Below, one piece after another: positions 14,182 to 25,366 of a stretch of 64,000 bases of DNA. The stretch is taken from NCBI GenBank assembly GCA_027946365.1, contig JAPEUQ010000003.1:2790001-2854000 (forward strand). Reading direction: 5' to 3'. Both the position numbers and the translations under genes were made by a program. Under the pieces are notes generated by a model, which saw only the letters and a program-made list of their open reading frames with translations, was not told where the DNA came from and did not search any database. The stretch is from Kalmusia sp. IMI 367209. Lineage: Eukaryota; Ascomycota; Dothideomycetes; Pleosporales; Didymosphaeriaceae. Every line of letters begins with the position of its first letter. Position 1 is the stretch's first letter.

Positions 14182-16854
14182 ATGCCGATGTGGCCGTTTG
14201 GGCGCCGTGGCGGGAAGGCCACTAGAATAAAAGAGGGTGGATCCGCTGTCGCAGAAAGGAAGCGGCCTGTTGCAGGCTCCATGTCAGCCGCGAGAGCACA
14301 CGAATTCGCGAGCAGGGACGTCCTGCGAAGCTCGCCCACCCGTCGTAGCACTCGGCGGAGACGGAGGAGTTCGCGCTCTAGTGCGTCCATGCGCGACCTC
14401 GAAAAGGACTCGCCCACCCTCAAGCCCCTCGAGGCCGCGTTTGCTAAAGAGCAGGGCCTCCCGCGCCACAGCGTCGAAGACAACATCACCGCCCTCCCCA
14501 ACCAGCGCCGCCTCGAGCAGAGCCCGCACCTGCGACCCGTCTCGCAGCAGCACGGCGCCATCCAGTACAACTTCCACGCCAATTCGCAGTCCAGCCTGCC
14601 CACGGCCCGCGAGCGGGGCAGATTGCAACGACCCCAGTCCCTGCGCAAGCCTGCCACCGAATCGTCGGGGCTCGTTCGGCGCCTCTCAAGCAAGAAACAA
14701 AAGCGGGAACATGACCACCTTCGCGAGGAGGAAATCCGGGCCATGAGCATGCCGCTTCCGCAGAAGAGACCCGCAGGCAATTCGGGAGGCATGCTGCGCC
14801 GAGACAGCAAGAAGGTCAAGGGTAGCCTCAACCACCGCTTCGAGCGACCCGAGTCCAACATATCGCTTCCCGTCGAAGAATCCATACACTCGTCCATGTC
14901 CGGCAGCTCAGATCCCCGGGCATTCCGGGTGAGCGCCCTCGACATGTTCTCGCCGCGGCCCACGGTACGCTGTTCCGTCGGATCGCAATACTACTCCAGC
15001 GGCGCCGACACTTCGCCGCTCTCCAACAAGAGCAGGTCCAATGCCCACCGAGGTCGTCAACCGGCCAGCGGAGACAGCAAAGAAGAATCACAACAGGACA
15101 AAAGAGACAAAAGGAGCAGCAGGATAGATGACCTGGCAGACGAGCTCGATGCAGGCTCCATCAGAGAGATCATGGAGCGAGACCAGCGTCGGAGGGAGAA
15201 GAGGAGGAAGGCTGAAGCCGAGCGCCTGCGTCGTAGACTAGAGCGCCGTGCAGAGAAGCAACGGGCGGCGGAAGCAGGTGCATCTGGCACACCCACTACA
15301 CCTAGAAGAGAGGCCCAAGGTACAATCGGTGCCGGGACGCCGCCTCTCAGCCCTGCAAGAGAGAGGCCAGCGGCAATTGGTCTGGGCATCGAAAAAGATA
15401 CCGATGTGCCCATGGAAGACGTTCGGCCCTCCACGCCCCAGCAGCGTCCCTCTCCTCTTACACCACATCCAGAGGAGTATAGCCAGCTTCCCACACCTCT
15501 CGAAAGTCCTATGGAGGAGCCTGTGATTTCTAGTGCCCAAGCCATACGCTACTCTCGAGGCAGTGTCTCGGCCCATACGCACACCCGTGGTCCTTCGAAT
15601 GTGTCCCAGATGCCGGAGCTCCTGTCAGAGCGAATAGCCCAGGAGACGCCAATGGAATCAATCGAGCATGCACAGGATCCGACCGCGAGTGGTTCTCTCC
15701 ATGCGGTGGAGACAACCGATACGGCTGCAACCTCCAAGAAGGGGACTGACCGCCGTCGAAGTTCAGAAGGAAGGCGCATGGCTGTCTTTGCTTCTTTGTT
15801 CAGACGCGGCAAACGAAGGTCTCAAGATCAGGGCCGTACTACGCCATCGGAGGCATCATTCTCGAACACTTCACGCGAGTCCATGTCCCGCCAGCCGCTT
15901 CCCGCCCATTTGGTCGCACCGCCACCACTACCCACAGCACCCATTGCCATCAAGCGACCCTCTAGCGTTCCTCGCCGCACCAGGTCCAAGTTCAGGGAAG
16001 ATCTACCCGAGTTCACTCCACCAGACTCGCGAGTGCAATCCCGCGAGGTGATTCACAACAGCGCCATTGCAGCCCGGCGAAAAAGTCAGCCACCAGCTGG
16101 TCTTCATATCGAGTCCGATAGCTCGGGCGCTGCTCGAACGGATTCTCCGGTCAGCCCGGGAGTTCCCAACGCAGGCTTGATGTCCCAATCGTTGGCGTCG
16201 GTTGATTCGGAAGGGTCGTGGTTATCGGGAAAGCCAATCAAACGCAGCTCCAACAAATCTCACTTGCGATCTAGCATCGGATCCTCCGCTGCTCTCAAAC
16301 CCCACGAACCATTCAATGCTTCCTACGAGGAGCTGGGCATACCGGATGATGAGTATTTCAAGAGGCTGACACCACAGCCTGACGAGTACCACACATCAGC
16401 ACACGCTGGTCACATGCTGGACAAGAAACCAAGCAGCACCGCCATGTCACCCCTGAACACTCCGGGTGTTGGTGCCGAATCGGACGACGAGGAAGCACCC
16501 GCAGCTGTGGCCAGAGCATCCGATGCAGATTCAGATGAGCTTGTGCAGAACAGTGTCGAACGACATCCCACCGTTATCCATCGCCAATCGCGTGTCAAGT
16601 CGAGAGAGGGACTGTTGAGTTTTTACAACGACGACAAGCCCTCGTCAGAGGACCCCGCTGACAACGCCGAGCCGTTCGAAGGAGAATCGCCTACATCCGA
16701 CAACGAGCCTGTCGTGGTTGTCCAGCGCGCCAGAAGCGTTGACTTGGGCAAGCATCATTTCCGACATCTCAGTGCTGGGTCGGCCAAGCTCCTGGACATC
16801 CAGAAGCGAGCGAGCAGCTCGTCGCAGAGCAAGCTAACGCAACAGGAACTGTGA
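14182..16854 (+). CDS. Large disordered Ser/Arg-rich protein, unknown function
   Basis: A single open frame of 890 codons. The protein is low-complexity and polar, full of RRxS/RRRRSS-type basophilic kinase sites and Pro-Ser/Thr-Pro sites. Two islands look constrained. A highly charged predicted helix at about residues 313-365 (LADELD, IREIMERDQRRREKRRK) could form a coiled coil. A C-terminal block at about 678-740 contains GSWLSGKP and YEELGIPDDEYFKRLTP. I recall similar blocks in uncharacterised ascomycete proteins but no function. No membrane segment or signal peptide. The first ATG is followed two codons later by another, so the exact start is uncertain. Confidence 0.85.
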   Translation: MPMWPFGRRGGKATRIKEGGSAVAERKRPVAGSMSAARAHEFASRDVLRSSPTRRSTRRRRRSSRSSASMRDLEKDSPTLKPLEAAFAKEQGLPRHSVEDNITALPNQRRLEQSPHLRPVSQQHGAIQYNFHANSQSSLPTARERGRLQRPQSLRKPATESSGLVRRLSSKKQKREHDHLREEEIRAMSMPLPQKRPAGNSGGMLRRDSKKVKGSLNHRFERPESNISLPVEESIHSSMSGSSDPRAFRVSALDMFSPRPTVRCSVGSQYYSSGADTSPLSNKSRSNAHRGRQPASGDSKEESQQDKRDKRSSRIDDLADELDAGSIREIMERDQRRREKRRKAEAERLRRRLERRAEKQRAAEAGASGTPTTPRREAQGTIGAGTPPLSPARERPAAIGLGIEKDTDVPMEDVRPSTPQQRPSPLTPHPEEYSQLPTPLESPMEEPVISSAQAIRYSRGSVSAHTHTRGPSNVSQMPELLSERIAQETPMESIEHAQDPTASGSLHAVETTDTAATSKKGTDRRRSSEGRRMAVFASLFRRGKRRSQDQGRTTPSEASFSNTSRESMSRQPLPAHLVAPPPLPTAPIAIKRPSSVPRRTRSKFREDLPEFTPPDSRVQSREVIHNSAIAARRKSQPPAGLHIESDSSGAARTDSPVSPGVPNAGLMSQSLASVDSEGSWLSGKPIKRSSNKSHLRSSIGSSAALKPHEPFNASYEELGIPDDEYFKRLTPQPDEYHTSAHAGHMLDKKPSSTAMSPLNTPGVGAESDDEEAPAAVARASDADSDELVQNSVERHPTVIHRQSRVKSREGLLSFYNDDKPSSEDPADNAEPFEGESPTSDNEPVVVVQRARSVDLGKHHFRHLSAGSAKLLDIQKRASSSSQSKLTQQEL

Positions 16855-18224
16855 TCGCGCCGTGGACAAGGGAAAAAAAAGATCAGATTACGCATGTTTG
16901 CCAGACCGCGCCACTCATTTGCATTTCTTTTGTACCTTTCAGTCCTTACTGAAACCCATCTCTGTCTTACCCAAGTCACTCATTTGGACTTTTCCTTGCA
17001 TGTTACAAACCCAAAAAGAAAGAAAAAAACAATAACTGGAACGGCAAACATGGCGGGTCTGAATCTTCTCCCACGAGCCTAGGAAGATCACGATTTCTGT
17101 TACATTTTGTTCTCGATGGGGCTCCGCCGGCCTGGGGGATTTTGGCATTTTGGCGACGGCACATAGCATGGCGTTGGTAGGAAAGGGGGAATCTAGCGTT
17201 GCTCTATTTCATTTTGATGGTTCTATACCAATTTGTATTGTACAATCAGCTGGCGGATAGCCGGCGTTCACCCACCAACTTCGTTGATTTCTTTATATGC
17301 ATCACGGCTCCTGGGATCTGGCACGGGCATAGACAGGATCGGACATCGGGCCGGGCACTCGGATCCCACCAGGCGCGCGGTGTTTGACTTTCTTCTTTGG
17401 CATTTGACAGCGTAGTAGTTTGCTGTTGGCTTGGGCGTTGCGAGATTCCGAGCTGGAATCGATTTGCTGCACGAAGGAGCTGCCCATACGAGGCTCGTCG
17501 CTTTCGACGGAATAGATGTATCGATGGAATTGATTCATACTGCAGATATCGTGCCATATATGAGCTGAGACGTGCATGGTGGCTGCGGAGTGACTTGGCC
17601 AAGTGCATGGTGGGGCAGCAGGAGCAGCCGCAGGAGCAGCCGCAGGAGCAGCCGCAGGAGAGCTCCCGTGGGCTCCAGCTGGCTCCATGCGTCCGTATAC
17701 AAGTACGTGACGATTCTGCCGTAGGGCTGTGTATCTGCCGCCTGTCGTTTGGCCGACGAGGCGGTTGCAGGGCGGATGCCGCTGCAGGTGTGCTGCACAG
17801 CTGCCGAGTACCCCGCCAGCGATTGCCTTTGTCGGGCAAGACTCGGGCAGCACGTCATTGAAAACGCAGCCCATTCCTGTAATCAACAGCAGCAGCCCCT
17901 CCGGATTTATCATCAGCAAAAGTCTACCAGCGCGCTCTCCTGGACGCTTCCTGAACACATTCACGCTCGACTAGGCCTCCTGTAAGTCATATTGTTTTCC
18001 TGCCCACGTCCCCCCTCGGCCGCCCTTGAGCCTGCAGCACTGTGCGATCAGCGCAGGGACCCGCGCGTTTGCCGAGTTTGCAGCCCTCTTCCCCCAAAGA
18101 GGCCTACTGATCTGTCACTGTCACGGAATTGTAATCGGACGCGTTGCCCCAGTTGTCCAGTGCATTCCATCTTTGAAATCACTCTCCCTTCTCCCATTGT
18201 CTCACCCCTTGTTCTTTATATACC
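16855..18224. other. 3' flank of the disordered-protein gene and promoter of thioredoxin
   Basis: 1.37 kb. Long overlapping frames at 17246-17964 occur on both strands because a 12-bp repeat keeps all frames open; neither product resembles a known family. The last 200 bp before 18225 is C/T-rich, typical of a fungal promoter and leader. Confidence 0.5.
17616..17660. repeat. 12-bp tandem repeat, about 3.7 copies
   Basis: Units of CAGCCGCAGGAG repeated three times perfectly, preceded by a partial CAGCAGGAG. The period is a multiple of three, so every frame encodes a repetitive peptide (Gln-Glu-Pro on plus, Ala-Pro on minus). I treat it as intergenic. Confidence 0.9.
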
Positions 18225-18851
18225 ATGTTCGCCGCCTCCAAGTCAACCTTCCGAAGAACCTTACTTACCTCTGCGCGCGCACGAGCAGCTACTCACATCG
18301 CCCCATCAACCTCCGCGAACCTATACCGACCGCTTCTCACACCCAAGTTCTTCTCAAACACCAGCACAATGAGCAAGGAAGGCGTACACAACCTCACCTC
18401 GTGCGTGCGACCCCGAAGCGTGGCGGTTGTCTCAGCGGAGCCGACGTCATGCCCTCTGCGAACGGAAGCTGACTTTTGCGCGTAGGAAGCCTGACTTCGA
18501 CAAGGCGCTCGAGGACAAGGACCGTCTGCTCGTCCTCGACTGCTTCGCTACGTGGTGCGGACCCTGCAAGGTGATTGCGCCACAAGTTGTCAAGTACGCA
18601 ACGCTCCATTCTCAAATGCAACTTCAACGGGCCTGACATCTGCTATCAGATTCTCCAACACCTACCCCGATGCACGCTTCTACAAGCTCGATGTTGACGA
18701 CGTGCCCGATGTCGCACAGGAGCTCGGCATCCGCGCCATGCCCACCTTCCTCCTCTTCAAGAACGGTGACAAGGTCGCCGAGGTTGTCGGTGCGAACCCG
18801 AAGGCCCTCGAGGCTGCGATCAAAGCCAATCTTCCCGAGACTGCCGCATAG
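18225..18851 (+). CDS. Thioredoxin with N-terminal presequence, 3 exons
   Basis: Small disulfide reductase. Exons 18225-18400, 18486-18593 and 18650-18851 give 161 residues. The active site W-C83-G-P-C86-K is in exon 2, followed by the family blocks [11 protein letters not shown] and the cis-Pro segment [13 protein letters not shown]. The first 48 residues are Arg/Ser/Ala-rich with almost no acidic residues and resemble a mitochondrial presequence. An in-frame Met49 (MSKEG) with A at -3 would start a normal-length cytosolic thioredoxin, so two isoforms are possible. Introns are 85 and 56 nt. Confidence 0.93.
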
Positions 18852-20598
18852 AAGCGAAAGTCTAGATGATCATGACGGGATGGGGATCTGATGGGACACA
18901 ACATGGCATGATGGGAAGGACTTGGAGCAGGCATCATTGCTACATGGGGAACGGATAGAAAGGGTACACGCTCTGGACCACACTCTCCTGAGAGATCACG
19001 CCTTGAATGAAATCAACTACTAGCATTTTTATCTCTCTTGCGCTGAGGCGAGGAGTCCAGCTAATTTTTCGCCGTGGATCAAGCACGTGATCGTCCGATT
19101 TGAAATGCAACATCCCGAAACCGGCAATCACGACTATTGTACCTCCCTTTTGGCGAGTACCTAGAAACCCTCCTTGCCGCAATGCCCTAGAGGCATATTA
19201 CGAGTCCCGGGGTCCTCGACTTATGATGGCAAGGCGTACGATGTCTCGAGACTGAAAAGCGTAATGGAGACCCTGGTAATCTGGCGTGCCAGGGCATTCC
19301 TGGCATCTTACGCTACTCCTTTTGCGCCGTATGATATAAATAGGGTGGCCACGTGTAGTCGCCCTCTCTGCAACTAGTAGGGGTCCATAAGGAGTGACAG
19401 AGGTATACTCCGTCGTGTCTCTTTAGTCCACTATATGATAGGGCGAATGGATGTGGTAAAACACTGAATTACCGTTGGAAAGGGGATGCGAACATCTTCG
19501 TGCATGCATCGCGGAAGGCTTCTCCAGGAGGTCCATAGAGGATGGTTGGAGCAACAACCGGACCTTTCGCGCACACTCGATATACCATGCTTCAGTGAGC
19601 CACGATGTATGTTCCAACGCAGAACGAGTCTGAAGGAGCCTTATGTGGATGTATCCCGTACGAATCTGTACTCGACTGGACAGCTATTTGCCGGATTGCT
19701 ATGTTGGTCATCAGCTCTGGTTTCCTCTTTGCTCTACGTCGCATGGCCTCGGTGCCTTTAGAAAAGATGTCAGTGGCTTTCACACCCCCTCTACTATCTA
19801 CATGTTCACTCTGGCCCAAGCCCATCGTCGCGATGATACCACGTTCTCGGGCGGGTCGAACGTGGGTGAAGCACGTTGAATCTAGTCGCATGATCGGTGC
19901 ATGTAATCAGGCGACGTTACTCATTTGGGTCGCCTTTCATTCGTTGTGACGTTGAGATGGCCGGTTAGTGGCTAGTTTGTTTCTGCAACGAAGCAGTCGC
20001 AGCCGAGGCCGAATCAGATGGAGCTAGTGTGTATATAACTGGCAAAATGAGCATGGCCTGCGGCCTCGAACTTACTACCCTTCGTATCGTGGTTAAACGC
20101 AGCTTTTGGGCAATGATTCAAGAAGTTCGTTTTCCGGCCTCGTGAGAGCGGGTGTAAAATGTGCGGTTGCGAATGGTTCGTGGGTCCTCGCTACCGATTT
20201 GCATTGGATCTTGTGGAGCGTACCGACGCTTGCTTTTTCCCCTGGACCCGCAGTGAGCCGTGGATGATCTCCCGAACCACCTTCGATGGGTTTTTGTGGC
20301 GTTAGACGTTCTTGCAAAGTATTTCTTTTCAGTTTGAATCCGTTGTGGGATGATTGGTGGTCAGTGTAGGTTTACTATCGATCAACCCCGTTTCCCATGA
20401 CTGGACTTGTCTATGTGCTCGTGACAACGGTAGCGAGGATGACTATCTCCATGAATCCACTTCCAGCGCGGATTGGGCTCTTTCATATTAGGATTGGTTG
20501 GTCAACGGTCCCATAGATGGAAAGAAAAATATCATAATCACCCAGCTTAATTCTACCACTCTCTCCCCCTGAACAGTATTTCTTGATCCCAAACGAAG
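18852..20598. other. Intergenic, nothing recognised (1.75 kb)
   Basis: Only short overlapping frames, none with family likeness. Two CACGTG sites occur (about 19085 and 19351). I saw no repeat array, tRNA or transposon terminus. Confidence 0.5.
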
Positions 20599-21379
20599 AT
20601 GGGTACCTTGACGATTACGTCCTTCTGTCTGATCTCCAGTGTCCTTGCTGGCTTGAATGGTCAGTTTCGTGCTTCATCTTTACATGTCCAGATTAATCAA
20701 TTATTACTGACACATTCATAGCGAATCACCTGAGCATCAAAAATACGGAGATCGCAAGCCCAGTTGGTAGAGACACTGCCACCATGTCATCTGCTGAGCG
20801 CGCGAGCGGCATAGCACTCGATCCCTTGTTTATGCGTAGGTTTCTCAATCTTCTTAGTCCATTGCTGATAATCCGCAATCCTCTTTAGCGCCTAGCAGAT
20901 CGAATGTATTCCCTAACAAGGTAGCAGCAACCGACATGAACCGCGACACGGCGTATCTAGACAGCAAGCAAACCGAGCTCTGCCCAGATTACTCCCTGAA
21001 AGACGTCGCCCTGACCAACCCAGCTCATTCGCGATTCTCGGCTGCTTTCCGCGTCGCCTGCGGCGTCGATTTCTACGGCGGCGACCTCCCAGACGGACGC
21101 CTGGCCACTGAGGGCGGTCTGACCGCATGCTTCGTTGCATGCACACAGACCACTGGATGCAAAGGCGTTGTCTTTGCTGCGCTCAGTCCGGGCTCTCATA
21201 CCGGCGACTGCTACCTCAAGGACAGGGTGCATGATCCGAGTTACAATCCTGGTCTTGTTGGCGTTGTTCGACGAGCGGATTTGCAGCCTAATATTGCTCT
21301 GATTACCGAGGAGCCTTTCTTTAGAGATCATCAGTATGAGTGCGTTCTTCCTCCGACCTTTGTTTTTCTCCTTAGCTGA
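20599..21379 (+). CDS. Secreted PAN/apple-like domain protein, 3 exons (3' end uncertain)
   Basis: Exons 20599-20659, 20722-20835 and 20889 to about 21379. The first exon encodes a signal peptide (MGTLTITSFCLISSVLAGLNA). The third carries a domain of the fungal apple/PAN type: ACGVDFYGGDL, then LTACFVACTQTTGCKGVVF, then GDCYLKD, the usual Cys spacing of C-(x)n-L-x2-C-x3-C-x5-C ending in CYLK. Such domains bind carbohydrate or protein outside the cell. A GTGCGT donor at about 21341 could replace the last residues by a short alternative end. Downstream Ser/Thr-rich and membrane-spanning frames (21518-21914) could belong to a longer form, but I could not join them in frame. Confidence 0.7.
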
Positions 21380-22510
21380 CATGAGGTAAAGGGAATAGTC
21401 ACCGTAGTGACCCAAGATACAGCGTGGACCTCGGTTTGGGCCTTTTGTCTCCGATGCGACGAACAGGATTTCTCCAGCCACCAAGCTAGGCAATAATGTC
21501 TTAAATTTTCTCATACATTGCCTGTCTCATCTTTGACTTCGGCTGCCAATGCTCCTGAGGTCTGGAGTGTTGCTTCGCCTTTTGGACGCTCGTCACATTT
21601 GAATACACTCATAGTTGCTTCGTCAGAACAATACACTAGCTCACTAGCCGTTCCATCAAGAAGTCCGGCAACTGTTCCCGTATCGTTCGTCTCTGGTTTC
21701 TTTAACTATTTTGGCGGCTGATAACACCATGAGGACTCCCTTAAATGCATCCGCTACGCCTGTGCATACATCAGTAGCGGATAGAAGTACTGCGGTAGTT
21801 CTGGAGGCTTCGATTGTCAGTTCCATATCGATGTTGCTAATGGGTGTAGTACTGCATCGATGTTTCGACAGGCTGAGGGCAGCCCTAGACTCCTACATGG
21901 AGAAGCTAATGTAATACCGGTAAAGGAAAATGCGAAAAGAAGTTTGTTCATATGTAAATAACGATTTGTCTGGATCAGCATAGGATGAGTGATGAAACAG
22001 AACTTAAAGGATGGAGTGATCAACTTGGGAAAGGCCGAGGACGACAGTGGGCGCAGGAGCATCGAGTACTGTGACATAATAATAGGGATAGTATTAGTAT
22101 TGGATTGCGCTGGGAACAATACACATTGATGACATATATAAGAGATGGAGCATACGATATAGGGCAACGGGTACGTAACGTACGGGCCAACCTGTCGGAT
22201 TATAACGACTGTAGGACGTTACATACCTCGAAATGTTCATATGCCCGAATTAAAAGAAGCCGAGAAAAAAACAAAATCTAACATGCTGGTAGTAGCTGGT
22301 TGTACGGAAGGTACAAAGGGTATGGTTTGATCGATATACGTTGCATTCTATGAAGGAAGACAGAAATAAAGCATTGCTTGGACTACGCTAGAGCAATGTT
22401 TAAAGATGGAAACACACGATTCGCACTCTAAAACTTGCAATGTCATTTTAGTCCGCAATGCAAGTCATTCATTCATCCGACTAGCAAGGTGCCCTTTAAT
22501 GTCGTGATGC
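21380..22510. other. 3' flank; possible tail exons of the PAN-domain gene
   Basis: Two adjacent plus-strand frames, 21518-21721 (Ser/Thr-rich) and 21711-21914 (Ser/Thr-rich, then a hydrophobic stretch IVSSISMLLMGVVL and a short basic tail), resemble the stalk and anchor of a fungal surface protein. They lie in different frames and I found no intron pair that joins them properly. The rest (21915-22510) is AT-rich intergenic DNA. Confidence 0.4.
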
Positions 22511-23422
22511 TCATGTCCTCTGCTTACGTTCGGACTCCTCCTGCTGATGATTTTGATATTCTCTAGAGTGATTCGCCATGAGACACCTCAAGAGTGCAGG
22601 CTCCTTGACTGCATAATATTTTGCCAATGCCCGACGATTCGCCCGTGACTCGCTTAGTAGTCCATCCTTGATGCTTGGGGCAGGTGGCATTTTCTTATCT
22701 TTCCAGTACTCTGATAGATGCTCTTCTACATATGCGATGTCCTCTCCCGAGTGGTCCGCAACGAGATCACTGACATCGACGTATCCCATACTTTCGTAAG
22801 AATTCGAAGACTGGTTCGCAATTGGATCTGGATTGAACTGCTGCCACCATGGATCGTTCCAATGGGCCTCGAGAATCGAGTCGAATGATATGTTGAACAC
22901 AACATTAAGACCCGGATTCCTTTTACGCAAGGCGTAAAGGACTGGACCAAAGTCGAGTGTAAAGAGCGAGCAATCGTGCATCTTCTGCATGTTGATGATA
23001 AGCTCTTGTATATGAGGCACTTCAAGCAGCTGTTCCCAACGCCGCCGGTCGCGAGACGCCCGGTACGTCCGCTCGTATTCTTCTACATCCGTGATGCAGG
23101 AAAAGCGTTCGGAGCATTCGACTATAAGCTGACGAACGTGTTGCTTGGCCTGTGAGTAAGACCCCGATGACTCGGCGAGAGGATTTTGTAGAATAGTCTC
23201 AAGATCCAGGATGAAAGTGTTATTTTTGTAGAAAACTTCCAATGCCTCGATGAGTAAAGTGGGATCTTCGCGGAAGACTGGTGGGATGTGCCGCACTTGA
23301 GACGATATAATGGACATGGAAGAGGCGACCTTCAAAACTTCCGCGTAGATCTCATCTCGAAGCTCCCTAGGAAGTCTGATGAAGAGGTCGGTACGGACTG
23401 TAGCCGTTGGTCGGGGTGTCAT
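22511..23422 (-). CDS. F-box-like / 2EXR-type fungal protein, single exon
   Basis: 303 residues from the ATG at 23422. Residues about 12-30 read LFIRLPRELRDEIYAEVL, the LP-x-E-[LI]-R-[DN]-x-I-[YW] pattern of the degenerate F-box-like domains common in filamentous ascomycetes. The remainder is a helical, charged region without a named domain, ending in a Gln/Glu/Lys-rich tail. A role as substrate receptor of an SCF ligase is only a guess from the first motif. The frame is open further upstream to about 23926, but that part lacks family likeness and would overlap the start of the divergent S12 gene. Confidence 0.75.
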   Translation of the reverse strand: MTPRPTATVRTDLFIRLPRELRDEIYAEVLKVASSMSIISSQVRHIPPVFREDPTLLIEALEVFYKNNTFILDLETILQNPLAESSGSYSQAKQHVRQLIVECSERFSCITDVEEYERTYRASRDRRRWEQLLEVPHIQELIINMQKMHDCSLFTLDFGPVLYALRKRNPGLNVVFNISFDSILEAHWNDPWWQQFNPDPIANQSSNSYESMGYVDVSDLVADHSGEDIAYVEEHLSEYWKDKKMPPAPSIKDGLLSESRANRRALAKYYAVKEPALLRCLMANHSREYQNHQQEESERKQRT

Positions 23423-23848
23423 CTTGTGGTTGTTTGTCCGCTGCTTTACGAGGATCGAATGACTGAAAAGTGGCAAGCATGCAGTCAAGCTATCAATATA
23501 ACGCAAATGGTAGATGTTTATAGATGGAAAATTGATTTCTAGATTTGCACCGAGCACAAGGATTGATATATGATGCTGTTGCCTTGCAGACGTGTGTACG
23601 CGTATCCGCCGATTTCTCAATGCTGACGCTCGCCTTACATGGGAATCAAGCAGCAGAAGCGTCCGACAATAAGCCAGGGATGCGACTGCAAGTCGAAGAT
23701 TGATCCCGAGTGAGATGTGTCTTGCAGAATGACGCATGTGTAGATGCATGGATGCAGAACCGTGGCACGGACCGTTGCCAAGACATTCAATCGCTCCTTC
23801 GTGAACTTTTCGACGACGCGCAACAACATCGCCAGCAACACCGCAGCC
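23423..23848. other. Divergent promoter, F-box-like gene / mitochondrial S12
   Basis: 426 bp between two divergent starts. An in-frame ATG at 23744 would lengthen the S12 protein by 35 residues and shorten this region. Confidence 0.5.
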
Positions 23849-24511
23849 ATGCCCGTTCAGTTTCTTAGACGCCTCGTCCGGCCGTCCGTCATCTTTAGGT
23901 CCCCACTGGCACCCTCCCAATCCCACCGTCCGTCAATTGCCACGACAATCCTCCAGAAATCGCCAGCCTTCCGGCCCCTACCCGCCTCGCGAGCACACAA
24001 GTGCACACTGATACAAGTGCTGCGAAATGGACGTATAGCACAAAAGGCACGAAAGCTGCGATCACCGGCGCTAGCGAACAGGCCGGAGCTGAAGGGCGTA
24101 TGTTTGAAGGTCGGCACAACAAAGCCGAAGAAGCCTAACTCGGGGGAGAGGAAGATTGCGAGGGTGAGGCTGAGTACTGGCAAGGTAGTCACAGCTTATA
24201 TACCAGGCGAAGGTGCGTTCGAACTCTGCAGCTGCGCAGTAATTGGGGTGTCGGTGGTGGTGGAGATGTCAAGGGATCAGGGCTGACTAGATCACAGGTC
24301 ACAATGTGCAGCAGCATTCGGTTGTTATGGTTCGGGGCGGCAGAGCGCAGGATTGTCCAGGTGTAAAGTATCATTTGGTTAGAGGAGCATTGGATTTGGT
24401 ATGGCACACCTCCAGCTCGAATGAAGTGTCACTAACACGACATAGGGTGGTGTGGGAAATCGAATCACGTCAAGATCGAAGTATGGAACAAAGAAACCGA
24501 AGGCGGCGTAG
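23849..24511 (+). CDS. Mitochondrial small-subunit ribosomal protein S12 (uS12m), 3 exons
   Basis: Exons 23849-24212, 24298-24398 and 24446-24511 give 176 residues. The uS12 core is unmistakable: [49 protein letters not shown] and, across the first splice junction, [13 protein letters not shown], then [19 protein letters not shown]. The PNS loop is the decoding-centre segment linked to streptomycin response in bacteria. The first 50 residues are Arg/Ser/Pro-rich and form the mitochondrial presequence. An upstream in-frame ATG (23744) has a poorer context (T at -3), so I prefer 23849 with G at -3. Confidence 0.93.
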
Positions 24512-25366
24512 ACAGCAGTCGTACAAATTGTAGAAAAAAACTTGTATCATACTCAGCATAGTTGGCGTTACTCAAGAGCGCCCCGGAATACCAGACCCGT
24601 CCAGCGGTCATATTACTGAAGACATTGTTCGTTACAAAGCTTTCACTAATCTTGTGATGGTGACTCTTATATCACACCGCATTATGCAATACAGAGTAAA
24701 AGACGCAACTCCATGAGTCGCGTGGTACTGACTCTCGAGTATCCTTATCGATTGACTGGACATCATGCACAAAGGTAGCATCTGTTTCACTTTTAGGACT
24801 TATTGCATTCCACGAGGCACTGAAAAAGAGAGTCAAAAGTCAGAGGTCGACGCAAGATATATTGATTGTTCGTATATCTAGTCAAATGTTACCTTAGGAT
24901 TGCCTCGTTTAGTCAGCCAAGGAGATATACGAGCATGCACCTCCAAGTCATCCCACCGGGTTACGCGAATCCTACTCAAAACTGGACGAGGGCATTTAAC
25001 ACCAATCATCGCACAGTAAAGCATTTCGTTGTATGTCGTACATGTCAAATGGCGTCTCGTAACCACCGAACTCACGTTAAGTAGACTTTGACCAAGTTAT
25101 GAGGCGGTCTATTTTTAGATTGTCCGCGTGAAGATCTCGTGTTGGCAGATGTATATTGCAATTTGTAAACGTAGTGCCAACATTATATGCACGTTGAGTC
25201 TTTCAATCTGGGGAAGATGCACAAAACGGTCTTCGGAGGCTTATTGGACAAGCATTCAATAAACCAAGCTAAACGAGGAGCACGAATATTTATAGGTGCC
25301 TTAGCATCTTTGCGAAGAATAGCATTGCGTCTCTCCTCCACCGAACGATTTGTGCAAAAGAAAATT
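24512..25366. other. Intergenic, nothing recognised (0.85 kb)
   Basis: AT-richer than its surroundings, with only short frames. It holds the 3' flank of S12 and the promoter of the secreted-protein gene. Confidence 0.5.

Noticed and set aside
17616..17660. CRISPR-like short repeat array
   Set aside because: Units are contiguous 12-bp tandem copies without spacers, in a eukaryotic genome.
17246..17964. Frames of about 150-220 codons on both strands around the 12-bp repeat
   Set aside because: Kept open by the in-phase repeat; no conserved segment on either strand.
23423..23926. N-terminal extension of the F-box-like protein by about 168 residues
   Set aside because: The extension has no family likeness and would overlap the divergent S12 start; the ATG at 23422 directly precedes the F-box-like motif.
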